From Saccharothrix tamanrassetensis (lineage in GTDB: Bacteria > Actinomycetota > Actinomycetes > Mycobacteriales > Pseudonocardiaceae), in assembly GCF_014203665.1 (NCBI RefSeq), contig NZ_JACHJN010000004.1:620001-684000 (forward strand): DNA of 64,000 nucleotides, read 5' to 3'. The position numbers were made by a program, and so were the translations under genes. Shown one piece after another: positions 37,036 through 47,462 of the stretch (the stretch's first letter is position 1; every line of letters begins with the position of its first letter). The notes under the pieces were generated by a model that saw only the letters and a list, made by a program, of their open reading frames with translations, did not search any database and was not told where the DNA came from.

Positions 37036-37497
37036 TCACCCGTCCTGCCGGGAATCTTTCGGCGTCCGGCAGCAGTGCTCCAGCCACAACGCCGCGCCGA
37101 TCAGCGCGACCGCGCACACGACTCCCACGATCGCGCTGCCCAGGTCGTGGTCGGCGGCCTCGAACTCGCCGCGCACCGGCAGCACGTAGATCAGCACGCC
37201 CGCCCACGCGCCGGCCATGATCGCGCCGAGCAGTGACGACGCCTTCGCCAGCGCCACCGCCCGGGCCGCGGTCAACGGCTGGACGGGCGCGGTGCCGGGT
37301 CTGCGCTGGATCCGCGCCCGCAACGAGAAGGCCAGCACCAGGTCCACCACCGCGATGACGAGCAGGGTGAACCCGGCGAACGTGGGCAGCGGGGGCAGCG
37401 TGTCGTAGGCGAGCCGCAGCAGCAGGTGCGCGAGCAGGCCCGCGATGAGTCCGGCGGCGAGCAGGTCACGGGGCTTGGTGAACCTCACACACCCCAT
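37036..37497 (-). CDS. DUF3180 small membrane protein
   Basis: A 153-aa protein with four membrane helices (starting LLAAGLIAGLLAHLLLRL; last VGVVCAVALIGAALWLEH). It belongs to DUF3180, always found downstream of folK in actinobacteria. ATG 37497 or GTG 37488 may be the start; neither has a strong ribosome-binding site. It follows folK after 178 bp, so it may have its own promoter. Function unknown. Confidence 0.88.
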   Translation of the reverse strand: MGCVRFTKPRDLLAAGLIAGLLAHLLLRLAYDTLPPLPTFAGFTLLVIAVVDLVLAFSLRARIQRRPGTAPVQPLTAARAVALAKASSLLGAIMAGAWAGVLIYVLPVRGEFEAADHDLGSAIVGVVCAVALIGAALWLEHCCRTPKDSRQDG

Positions 37498-37675
37498 GGT
37501 GTCATCCGGCCGGCGCGGTCCCCCTGCAACGGCCGTGCCGGCGCCGCGACGCCCCCGCGTTCACCGGGCTGCCCCAGTACAACTCGGATGTCGTGCTCAA
37601 CGACCGGCGATCACGTACGGACCGCGTGGCCCGTCAACGACTCCGCGCCGACGCCCTACCCGAACCGGCGGGCCG

Positions 37676-38164
37676 TCAGCGGTTGGCCAGCGACAGGTCG
37701 TCCCGCCGCTCGACGCCGGCCACGTCCAGGCCGGCCACGAGGTCCGCTACCCGGCCGTGGCCCGGCAGCACGGCGTCCGGCTCGACGTCCAGCCACGGGA
37801 CCAGCACGGTGGCGCGCTCGAAGGCACCCGGATGCGGGAGCAGGAGTTCGGGGTCATCGGACCGCACGCCGTCCACGGTCACCACGTCGACGTCGAGCGT
37901 GCGCGGCCCCCACCTGCGCTCGCGGACGCGGCCGGCGGCCTGTTCCAGCGCCTGGCCGCGCCGCAGCCAACCCCACTCGTCCACGTCCCCGGCGACGATC
38001 AGCACGGCGTTCAGGAAGTCGTCCTGATCGGTCACGCCCCACGGCGCGGTCTCGTACACCGGGGACACCGCCACCAGGACGTCCGAGAACCCGGAGACGG
38101 CCGACCGGAGGTGCCCGAGCCGATCGCCCAGGTTCGAGCCGATCGACAGCACCGCCCTAGTCAC
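37676..38164 (-). CDS. folK: 6-hydroxymethyl-7,8-dihydropterin pyrophosphokinase
   Basis: Transfers pyrophosphate from ATP to 6-hydroxymethyl-dihydropterin for folate synthesis, 162 aa. HPPK motifs: [10 protein letters not shown] at the N-terminus, [18 protein letters not shown] and the [11 protein letters not shown] signature. Its GTG lies inside the end of folB (8-bp overlap). Fourth enzyme of the leftward ftsH-folE-folP-folB-folK operon. Confidence 0.96.
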   Translation of the reverse strand: MTRAVLSIGSNLGDRLGHLRSAVSGFSDVLVAVSPVYETAPWGVTDQDDFLNAVLIVAGDVDEWGWLRRGQALEQAAGRVRERRWGPRTLDVDVVTVDGVRSDDPELLLPHPGAFERATVLVPWLDVEPDAVLPGHGRVADLVAGLDVAGVERRDDLSLANR

Positions 38165-38519
38165 GGGTGCGCCTCACGGTGACGGAGACGTCCACGAAGG
38201 ACAGCGGGATCGGCGCGGAAGGCTTGTGCACGGTGACTTCGGTCGCCCGCACGCGCAGGTCGGTCATCACCTCGTCGGCGACCTTGCCCGCCACGGTCTC
38301 GATCAGGTCGTACGGCCCGCCGGACACGATGGCCGCCGCGCGCTCGGCCAGTTCGCCGTAGTGCAGCGTCTCGCGCAGGTCGTCGGTGGCCGCCGCCCGC
38401 GACAGGTCGAGCCACGCCGTGACGTCGACCAGGAAGTCCTGGCCGTCGCGCTTCTCGTGCTCGAACACACCGTGGAAGCCGCGCACCCGCAGCCCGCGCA
38501 ACGTGATCCGGTCAGCCAT
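38157..38519 (-). CDS. folB: Dihydroneopterin aldolase
   Basis: Splits dihydroneopterin into hydroxymethyl-dihydropterin and glycolaldehyde, 120 aa, the usual length. Conserved [20 protein letters not shown] at the N-terminus, [13 protein letters not shown] in the middle and the terminal [12 protein letters not shown] with the catalytic lysine. It overlaps folP and folK by 8 bp on each side. Confidence 0.96.
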   Translation of the reverse strand: MADRITLRGLRVRGFHGVFEHEKRDGQDFLVDVTAWLDLSRAAATDDLRETLHYGELAERAAAIVSGGPYDLIETVAGKVADEVMTDLRVRATEVTVHKPSAPIPLSFVDVSVTVRRTRD

Positions 38520-39330
38520 GTCCAGTCCTCCACGCCCTCGCCACGGCCACGGCGTCCAGCGACTTGTCCACGTCGTGCACCCGCACGCCCCACGCGCCCA
38601 CGAAGGCCGCCAGCGCCGACACCGCGGCGGTGGCGTCCTCCCGGCCGTCCGGCGTGCGGTCGCCCAGCAGGGCACCCAGGAAACGTTTGCGGGACGCGCC
38701 GACCAGCACCGGGAAGCCCAGGTCCAGCAGCTCGTCCAAGCGGTGCAGCAACTGCCAGTTGTGCGCGGCGTTCTTGGCGAACCCCAGGCCGGGGTCCAGC
38801 ACGATGTTGTCGGCGGAGACACCGGCCGCCAGTGCCACGTCGACGCGCGCGCACAGCTCGTCACGCACATCGCGCACCACGTCGTCGTACACGGCGAGGC
38901 GGTCCATCTCCCGGCTGTGCCCGCGCCAGTGCATCAGCACGTAGGGCACGCCGGCGGACGCCACCACGGACGCCATCTCCGGGTCGGCCAACCCACCGGA
39001 CACGTCGTTCACGATCGACGCGCCCGCTTCCAGCGCGGCGACCGCGACCTCGGCCCGCATGGTGTCCACCGACACCGGCACGCCCGCGGCGACCAGTTCG
39101 CCGATCACCGGGGCCACCCGTGCCGCCTCGATCGCCGGCGGGATCCGGGAGGCGCCCGGACGGGTCGACTCGCCGCCCACGTCGACCACGTCGGCGCCGC
39201 GGCGGAACATCGCCACCCCGTGCTCGACCGCGTCGGACCGGCCGAGGTACCGGCCGCCGTCGGAGAACGAGTCCGGGGTGACGTTCAGGACGCCCATCAC
39301 CACGCAGTGCCCCGGCCGAGGCAAGCTCAC
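38512..39330 (-). CDS. folP: Dihydropteroate synthase
   Basis: Condenses hydroxymethyl-dihydropterin pyrophosphate with p-aminobenzoate; sulfonamide target, 272 aa. Motifs: [27 protein letters not shown], the [13 protein letters not shown] loop and SRKRFLG. GTG 39330 overlaps the folE stop by 4 bases (GTGA). Confidence 0.96.
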   Translation of the reverse strand: MSLPRPGHCVVMGVLNVTPDSFSDGGRYLGRSDAVEHGVAMFRRGADVVDVGGESTRPGASRIPPAIEAARVAPVIGELVAAGVPVSVDTMRAEVAVAALEAGASIVNDVSGGLADPEMASVVASAGVPYVLMHWRGHSREMDRLAVYDDVVRDVRDELCARVDVALAAGVSADNIVLDPGLGFAKNAAHNWQLLHRLDELLDLGFPVLVGASRKRFLGALLGDRTPDGREDATAAVSALAAFVGAWGVRVHDVDKSLDAVAVARAWRTGHG

Positions 39331-39955
39331 CGCGTGCGTCCCTTGATCAGCTCGATCGCCTCGGCCCGGGTGGACGCGGACGAGCGGTGCAGGCCGCGCA
39401 CGGCGGACGTGGTGGTCCGCGAGCCGGGCTTGCGGACGCCCCGCATCCCCATGCACAGGTGCTCGGCCTCCACGACCACGATCACCCCGCGCGGGTCCAG
39501 CCGGCGCATCAGGGCGTCCGCGACCTGCGACGTCAGCCGCTCCTGCACCTGCGGGCGCTTCGCGTACAGGTCCACCAGCCGGGCCAGCTTGGACAGGCCG
39601 GTGACCCGGCCGTGCTCGTTCGGGATGTACCCGACGTGCGCCACGCCGTGGAACGGCAGCAGGTGGTGCTCGCAGAACGAGAACATCGGGATGTCGGTGA
39701 CCAGGACGAGTTCCTCGTGGCTCTCGTCGAAGGTCTTCGCCAGCACCGAGTCCGGGTCCGTGTAGAGACCCGCGAACAGCTCCCGGTAGGCGCGCGCGAC
39801 CCGGGCCGGGGTGTCCCGCAGGCCTTCCCGTTCCGGGTCCTCGCCGCACGCGAGCAGCAGCTCGCGCACCGCCGCCTCGGCCCGCTTCTGGTCGAACGCC
39901 CGCCGCGTGGAACCGGCCTCCCCGCGGACGGGGAGGCCGGTCTGGTCGATCTCGG

Positions 39956-39959
<4 letters not shown>
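39327..39959 (-). CDS. folE: GTP cyclohydrolase I
   Basis: Makes dihydroneopterin triphosphate from GTP, the first folate step, 210 aa. The zinc cysteine-histidine pair is FCEHHLLPF and the second zinc cysteine is in [35 protein letters not shown] is the family signature. GTG 39959 overlaps the ftsH stop by 4 bases, so ftsH and the fol genes are one operon. Confidence 0.96.
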
Positions 39960-42166
<2,207 letters not shown>

Positions 42167-42585
42167 TCACTTACGGCCGGCGGGCGGCCTCGACCCTCCC
42201 TGACTTGGTGACGGGCGCGGACGGGCACGACCCGTCCGACCAGCCTACCGCCCGAGGCACGGGCGGGGTGCTCCGCGTGCGGGGCTGTCGCGTCTCGTCC
42301 GACCAACGGGTGGGCCCCGTCAAGGGTTCCCCGTGGTGACCGCGAACACGCATCCCAGGTCAGAAGGGTTCACCGGATCGGCGAACGGCGTGAACCAGGT
42401 GGCGCAGATCGCCGTAACACTGGTGAGGGGTGTGACGTTACTAGCAGGTAAGAACAGTGTTAGGTCCGTTCGGGTGACGATGAACACGAGCCCTTGTCAC
42501 CCGAACGGCCCGTGCCATCCTCGGCCGTTACTGAGTGTTCATCGCCCACCCGAAAGGGTGAACACCAACCAAAGGTACCCACGGT
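42167..42585. other. 419-bp divergent intergenic region with nested inverted repeats
   Basis: Promoter region for ftsH (left) and the vWA gene (right). It contains inverted repeats GGTTCAC/GTGAACC (42367-42373/42390-42396), TAACACTG/CAGTGTTA (42415-42422/42455-42462), a perfect 13-bp stem (42466-42478/42496-42508) and a GAAA-loop hairpin (42547-42560) just before the vWA start. No known riboswitch signature is seen. Confidence 0.7.
42466..42565 (+). promoter_or_regulatory. Structured leader before the vWA gene
   Basis: A perfect 13-bp stem, CCGTTCGGGTGAC with its complement (17-nt loop), is followed by the hairpin CACCC-GAAA-GGGTG at 42547-42560. CACCCGAA occurs in both, so the left arm 42466-42476 can pair with either. 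GTGTTCA at 42535-42541 can likewise pair with TGAACAC upstream (42481-42487) or downstream (42559-42565). Alternative folds just ahead of the ribosome-binding site (aaagg, 42571-42575) would allow translational control; that is inference. The stem could instead be a protein operator. Confidence 0.5.
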
Positions 42586-44286
42586 ATGTCAGCTCGGACC
42601 GATCGTCCTCCAGGCCGTGCCCGCCGGATCGCACTCCCGATCGGCGCCCTGCTCGGCGTCCTCGCGGCGGGCGGTGTCACCGTCGTCGCACTCCAGACCA
42701 CCAGCGGACCCGAGTGCAGGGGCACCGTGCCGCTCAAGGTCGCGGTCACCCCCGCCGCCGAAGAGGTGGTGCGCGGCGCGGCCGACGACTACCAGGCCGG
42801 TCAGCCCGTCGTGGACGGCAAGTGCGTGCAGGTGCAGATCGAAGCGCGCAGCGCGGCCGACGTGTCACACGAGCTGCCGACCGCGCAGATCAACCCGCCC
42901 GCGCTGTGGATCCCGGACTCGTCCATGTGGGCGGCCGAGACCCAGCGCCAGGCCGGCGACCAGGGCTCGGACGCGCCGCGCCTGGAGGTCAGGGACTCGC
43001 TGGCGTCCTCGCCGCTGGTGATCGCCGGCTCGGAGCGGGCGATGACCGCGCTCGGCTGGCCCGTCACACCCGTGAGCTGGTCGAAGGTGGTCGACCCCCG
43101 GGTCACCGTGACGCTGAGCGACCCCACCACGTCCACCGAGGGCCTGGCCACGCTCGCGGTCGTCCGGGCCCAGTTGGGCAACCCCGACGGCAGCCCCAAG
43201 CCGGAACTGATCGCCGCGCTGCTGCGGATCGGCCGCAACGCTCAGCCGTCGGTGCGGGACGCGTTCGGCAAGGTCGTGCAGGGCGCGGAGAACGCCCCGG
43301 TGTTCACCGCGTCCGAGCAGTCGGTGCTGAACGCCAACCGGGCCGCGGGCTCGCGCCGGGTCGTCGCGTCCTACCCGAAGGAGGGGACGGTCAGCTTCGA
43401 CTTCCCACTCGTCCGGGTGAGCCGCAGCGGCGAGTCGGCGGGTACCGCGCAGGCCGCCGAGGGCTTCGAGCAGGCCTTGCGCAGCGGCCGCACCGCCCAG
43501 CGGTTCGCCGAGGCGGGCTACCGCACCGCTGACGGCAAGGCCCCGAACGGCTGGACGAACGAGAAGGACGGTGTGCGCGGCGACGAGGTGACCATGCTGA
43601 GCACGCCGTCCCCGGACCAGGTTTCCGAACTGCTGCGCACGTGGGGCGCGGTGAGCCTGGACACCCGCATCCTGGCCGTGGTGGACGTGTCCGGTTCGAT
43701 GGCCGAGAAGATGCAGGGCAGCGAGTTGACCCGGGTCGTCGCGGCGAAGGAAGCGGCCTTGACGGCGCTGTCGATGCTGCCGGACACCTCGGAGATCGGA
43801 CTCTGGGCTTTTTCCACGAACAAGAAGCCCAAGGGCTACGTCGAACTCGTGCCCACCGGCCCGCTGGGTGAACCGATCGCGGGCGCACCGCGCCGGACCC
43901 AGCTGCAGAAGGGCGCGGGCACGGTTCCGTCGATGGTCGGCGGTGGCACTTCGCTGAACGACACCGTGCTCGCGGCATTCCGCTACGCGCAGCAGACGTT
44001 CAACCCGGCGAAGATCAACTCGGTCACGATAATGACCGACGGCAGCAACGACGACATCTCCACCATCAAGCTGACCGAACTGCTGGACATCCTCCGCAAC
44101 GAAGCCGATCCCGCTCGGCCCGTTCCCATGTTCATGGTGGGATTGGGGCCGGATGCGGATATGGAGGCTTTGAAGCAGATCGCCGGCGCCACGGGCGGGA
44201 AGTCGTATCAGGCGTTGCAGCCCGACGACATCAAGACCGTGCTGCTGGACGCAATCTCACAACGCCGCTGCCGCCCGAACTGCTGA
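42586..44286 (+). CDS. Membrane-anchored substrate-binding plus vWA domain protein
   Basis: A 566-aa exported protein. A signal anchor (about 14-37) leads to a binding-protein-like domain (VPLKVAVTPAAEEVVRGAADDY, about 48-340) and a C-terminal von Willebrand A domain with an intact MIDAS, DVSGS at 367-371, plus GGGTSLND and MTDGSND. Such fusions are common in actinomycetes; they may bind metal-dependent protein ligands at the cell surface, but no function is established. The ATG at 42586 has only a weak aaagg ribosome-binding site, inside a structured leader. Confidence 0.85.
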   Translation: MSARTDRPPGRARRIALPIGALLGVLAAGGVTVVALQTTSGPECRGTVPLKVAVTPAAEEVVRGAADDYQAGQPVVDGKCVQVQIEARSAADVSHELPTAQINPPALWIPDSSMWAAETQRQAGDQGSDAPRLEVRDSLASSPLVIAGSERAMTALGWPVTPVSWSKVVDPRVTVTLSDPTTSTEGLATLAVVRAQLGNPDGSPKPELIAALLRIGRNAQPSVRDAFGKVVQGAENAPVFTASEQSVLNANRAAGSRRVVASYPKEGTVSFDFPLVRVSRSGESAGTAQAAEGFEQALRSGRTAQRFAEAGYRTADGKAPNGWTNEKDGVRGDEVTMLSTPSPDQVSELLRTWGAVSLDTRILAVVDVSGSMAEKMQGSELTRVVAAKEAALTALSMLPDTSEIGLWAFSTNKKPKGYVELVPTGPLGEPIAGAPRRTQLQKGAGTVPSMVGGGTSLNDTVLAAFRYAQQTFNPAKINSVTIMTDGSNDDISTIKLTELLDILRNEADPARPVPMFMVGLGPDADMEALKQIAGATGGKSYQALQPDDIKTVLLDAISQRRCRPNC

Positions 44287-44360
44287 CGACAAGAGAACAC
44301 GGGGCACCAACCGGGCGGACCGCTGCACAAACCGTCCCGCGCCCGCACAGACCGGTGCCT

Positions 44361-44532
44361 CGTGTTCTCCCCGTATGGCCTGCCCGGAGGGCTACCACGC
44401 TTGTCCCGGTAGTGCAAGCACGCTTCACCGCTTGCACTACCGGGACAAGCGTGGTCGTCTTTGACAGGCCATGCGGGGAGAACACGACGCCCTTGCTTTT
44501 CCTCCCCGGAGGTCTGCCCAGCGGCGAGCGTC
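44361..44532 (-). repeat. Composite hairpin element, copy 3
   Basis: Outer arms at 44361-44382 and 44465-44486 match at 21 of 22 and carry TTCTCCCC/GGGGAGAA where other copies have TCATCCCC/GGGGATGA, a paired change on both arms. Inner arms at 44394-44419 and 44430-44455 are a perfect 26-bp inverted repeat with a 10-nt loop. The asymmetric strand (TCAAAGACGACCA) is on the minus strand. The leader at 44511-44532 reads GACGCTCGCCGCTGGGCAG on the minus strand, the same type as in copy 1. Confidence 0.88.
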
Positions 44533-44574
44533 GCTTTTATTACCAGGATCCGCACGGCACTAAGCCTGAAAAGA

Positions 44575-44775
44575 GTCCTCGCCGGACGGGCAGGCCGCCA
44601 AGGATCCCATAAAAGCCAAAGCCTGAAAGATACGAGCAGCAGGCTGTGTGTCATCCCCGCATGGCCCGGTCAAAGACAACCATCCTTGTCCGGGGAATGC
44701 AAGCGAAAAGCGTGCTTGCATTCCCCGGACAAGGATGGTTCGCTGCGCGCAGGCCATACGGGGATGACACACAGC
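44575..44775 (+). repeat. Composite hairpin element, copy 4
   Basis: The leader at 44575-44596 (GTCCTCGCCGGACGGGCAG, as in copy 2) is followed by CCGCCAAGGAT. Outer arms run 44643-44658 and 44760-44775 as a perfect 16 bp, continuing with few mismatches. Inner arms at 44679-44704 and 44714-44739 are a perfect 26-bp inverted repeat with a 9-nt loop. The asymmetric strand GTCAAAGACAACCA is at 44669-44682. It is inverted relative to copy 3; their leaders form a further imperfect inverted repeat. Confidence 0.88.
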
Positions 44776-44895
44776 ACGGCAGGAGTGTGCGCTGAGCGCG
44801 CTGGGGGTTTCGACGCAGCGGTGTTTGTCGGAGGTCTGGGGTTTCGGCGCAGCGGTGTTTGTCGGAGGTGTCTGACGCGGGGAGTCCCGCTGGTG

Positions 44896-45447
44896 TCAGC
44901 TGGAGTAGACCTTCGGGTCCAGGGTGCCGATGTAGGGCAGGTCCCGGTAGCGCTCGGAGTAGTCGAGGCCGTAGCCGACCACGAATTCGTTGGGGATTTC
45001 GAAGCCCACGTACTTCACCGGGACGTCCACCTTGACGGCGTCCGGTTTGCGGAGCAGCGAGCAGACCTCCAGCGAGCGCGGCTTGCGCGACGCCAGGTTC
45101 TTGAGCAGCCAGGACAGCGTCAGGCCGGAGTCGATGATGTCCTCGACGATGATCACGTCCCGGTCCACGATGTCCCGGTCGAGGTCCTTCAGGATGCGTA
45201 CCACCCCGGAGGACGAGGTGGACGAGCCGTAAGAGCTGACCGCCATGAACTCCAGCTGCACGGGCACCGGGAGTGCCCTGGCCAGATCGGTCATGAACAT
45301 CACCGCGCCCTTGAGCACGGTGATCAAGACGAGGTCGGACCCGCCGTCGGCCGGGTAGTCGGCCGCGACCTTGTTGGCCAGCTCCGTGACCTTGTCGCTG
45401 ATCTCCTGCTCGGTGATGAGCACGGAGGCGATGTCGCCGTCGTACAC
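44896..45447 (-). CDS. hpt: Hypoxanthine phosphoribosyltransferase
   Basis: Purine salvage enzyme making IMP or GMP from the base and PRPP, 183 aa. The PRPP loop is [28 protein letters not shown] is the first substrate loop; [19 protein letters not shown] is the C-terminal base-binding region. GTG 45447 is chosen for the aggggat about 6 nt upstream. It follows tilS by 16 bp, the conserved bacterial tilS-hpt order. Confidence 0.96.
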   Translation of the reverse strand: MYDGDIASVLITEQEISDKVTELANKVAADYPADGGSDLVLITVLKGAVMFMTDLARALPVPVQLEFMAVSSYGSSTSSSGVVRILKDLDRDIVDRDVIIVEDIIDSGLTLSWLLKNLASRKPRSLEVCSLLRKPDAVKVDVPVKYVGFEIPNEFVVGYGLDYSERYRDLPYIGTLDPKVYSS

Positions 45448-45463
45448 GGACGATCCCCTTTTG

Positions 45464-46378
45464 TCATGACTGAACCGGTTCCACCTGCAGCCTGCCATGC
45501 AGGCGGCGTGCCACAAAGCCGCCGGGCAACCAAACTCCGCCCTGTCCGTGCCACCCACCGACCAGCGCGTCCACCCGGCGAAGGTGCGAGTCGGACAACT
45601 CGGGCACCCCCGTGCCGAGCAGCCAGAGACGAAGAACACGTCTGCGGAGCGCCGGCGGCAGCCGTTCCAGGTCCGCCACGGTCTGCCGGTCGCCCTCGAA
45701 GGCCTCGGCGAGCGCGTCCAGCGCGTCGCAGTCCTCGCGGAGTTGGGCGGCGGTCCGGGCCAGCGCATCGGCCACGCCGTGCTGCAGGACGTCCTCCAGC
45801 AGGGGCAGCACCTCGGTACGCAGGCGGACGCGCATGTAGGCCGGGTCGGAGTTGTGCGGGTCGACCCACGGCGTGAGGTCGAGTTCGGCGCACGCGGCGT
45901 TGGTGGCCTCGCGTGGCACGCCGAGCAGCGGACGCCCCCACGGCGGGTCGTACGGCCGCATACCGGCGATGCTGCGGGGGCCGGAGCCGCGCCCCAGGCC
46001 GAGCAGCACGGTCTCCGCCTGGTCGTCGCGGGTGTGGCCGAGCAGCACCACGCCCCGCTCGGGTCTCAGGGCCGCGTACCTGGCACGCCTGGCGGCGGCC
46101 TCAGGGCCTCCGGGCCCGTCCACGACGACCCTTCGGACTTCCGCGTCCAGACCGAGCCCCCGGCACGTCCTCGCGGCCTCGGCGGCGACCCGGGCGGAGT
46201 CCTCCTGCAGCCCGTGGTCGACGACCACCGCGGTCGAGCCGGGCGCGAGTTTCGCCGTGACGGCGGCCAGGGCGAGCGAATCCGCACCCCCGGACACCGC
46301 GACCGCGACCCGCTCGGGCCGGTGTTCGGCCAAGAACCGCTTCACCGCCGTACGGACCTCGGCCAGCGGTCCGTTCAC
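45464..46378 (-). CDS. tilS: tRNA(Ile)-lysidine synthase
   Basis: Modifies the CAU anticodon of tRNA-Ile with lysine so it reads AUA, 304 aa. The N-terminal PP-loop is SGGADS (29-34), followed by [18 protein letters not shown] and [18 protein letters not shown] 46378 overlaps the upstream zincin stop by 4 bases (GTGA). The C-terminal domain is short, as in mycobacterial TilS. Confidence 0.95.
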   Translation of the reverse strand: MNGPLAEVRTAVKRFLAEHRPERVAVAVSGGADSLALAAVTAKLAPGSTAVVVDHGLQEDSARVAAEAARTCRGLGLDAEVRRVVVDGPGGPEAAARRARYAALRPERGVVLLGHTRDDQAETVLLGLGRGSGPRSIAGMRPYDPPWGRPLLGVPREATNAACAELDLTPWVDPHNSDPAYMRVRLRTEVLPLLEDVLQHGVADALARTAAQLREDCDALDALAEAFEGDRQTVADLERLPPALRRRVLRLWLLGTGVPELSDSHLRRVDALVGGWHGQGGVWLPGGFVARRLHGRLQVEPVQS

Positions 46379-47406
46379 GGTTGGACGCGGCGCAGCCAGG
46401 CAGCCGGGTCGGCGATCTCGGCCCGGGTGGGCAGCGTCTCGGGGCCGGTCCACACGGTGTTGAAGCCGGACATGCCGGCCTGGTCGACCACGTGCCGGGT
46501 GAACGCCGCGCCTTCCGCGTACTGGCGGACCTTCGCCTCCACGCCGAGCAGGGTCCGCAGGATCCGGTCCAGCACCCCGCCGCCCTTGCGGCGCGCGGTG
46601 AACCGTTCCCGGATCACCCCGACCGACGGCACGACGTCGGGCCCGACGGCGTCCATCACGTGGTCGGCGTGCCCCTCCAGCAGGGTGGACAGGGCGATCA
46701 GCCGGTCCAGCACCTCGCGCTGGGCGGGGCTTTGCAGCAGGTCGACGAACCCGTCCGCCTCACGCAAGCGTTTGGGCAGGTCGCGCAGCCTGGGCGCGAC
46801 ACCTTCGTCCATCGAGCCGAGCAGGCTGCCGACCAGCCCGGAGAAGTGCCCGCCGAGCCACGGCACGGCGGTGAACTGGAGCCGGTGGGTTCCTTCGTGC
46901 AGGCACACCCACATGCTGAAATCCGCGCCGGAGACGTCCAGCGCCCGTTGCGCACCGACGATGTTGGGCGCGACCAGCAGCAGCCGGCCGCCCTCCGAGA
47001 ACGGGTCGTACTGCCCCAGCACCCGCGCGCTCAGGAACGCGATGACCACGCCCGCCTGCACGCCCGCCGTCCCGGCGAGCACCCCGCTCAACGCACCCGA
47101 CTGCTTGGGCAGCGCCCCGTCGGTCAGCACGGCGAGCCCCTGGACGGCCGCCCGGATCCAGCCGGGCCGGTCCACCACCTCGCCCGCCTTGAGCGGCAGC
47201 CCGTGCCCGAGCCCGGTCAGCCGCCGGACGTGCACCTCGGCGTCGATGGCCTGCTCGCGCAGCCGCCCCACCGCGATGTCCGCCTCCGCTCTGGGCACCA
47301 CGGGGCCAGGTCGGACCAGCCGGGCAGCGGTCGCCACGGCCAGCTCCCAGTCGACGGGGTCGCTCCCCGTCGCACCCGGACGGTGATCCTGCGTAGAGGC
47401 GCTCAC
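46375..47406 (-). CDS. Zincin-like metalloprotease (DUF2342)
   Basis: A 343-aa putative zinc protease, also annotated elsewhere as coenzyme F420 biosynthesis-associated. The zinc motif HEGTH (in VCLHEGTHRLQF) is followed downstream by EGHADHVMD as a possible third ligand region. It sits between tilS and dacB exactly as in M. tuberculosis. GTG 47406 is the likely start, although the ggagg lies directly against it, which is unusually close. Confidence 0.88.
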   Translation of the reverse strand: MSASTQDHRPGATGSDPVDWELAVATAARLVRPGPVVPRAEADIAVGRLREQAIDAEVHVRRLTGLGHGLPLKAGEVVDRPGWIRAAVQGLAVLTDGALPKQSGALSGVLAGTAGVQAGVVIAFLSARVLGQYDPFSEGGRLLLVAPNIVGAQRALDVSGADFSMWVCLHEGTHRLQFTAVPWLGGHFSGLVGSLLGSMDEGVAPRLRDLPKRLREADGFVDLLQSPAQREVLDRLIALSTLLEGHADHVMDAVGPDVVPSVGVIRERFTARRKGGGVLDRILRTLLGVEAKVRQYAEGAAFTRHVVDQAGMSGFNTVWTGPETLPTRAEIADPAAWLRRVQP

Positions 47407-47462
47407 CCTCCTGACGCTACCTGCGGCGGCACGCCCGGCAACACACCCGGCGCGCGCGTCGT

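Larger units (their letters stand above)
44287..44895. other. 609-bp intergenic region with two hairpin elements
   Basis: Between the convergent ends of the vWA gene and hpt. Copies 3 and 4 of the composite hairpin element face apart, with their leaders in the middle; the remaining about 100 bp before hpt contains a short imperfect direct repeat (gggtttcggcgcagcggtgt-like, about 44806-44870). No gene is supported. Confidence 0.75.

Noticed and set aside
42360-42585. Cyclic di-AMP (ydaO-type) riboswitch
   Set aside because: The conserved GAUCGCUGAACC and GGGGAACCAA segments are not found; the inverted repeats are of another design.
44355-44772. Short open frames over hairpin copies 3 and 4
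   Set aside because: Same reason as for copy 1; no start signals and mirror-image peptides from palindromic DNA.
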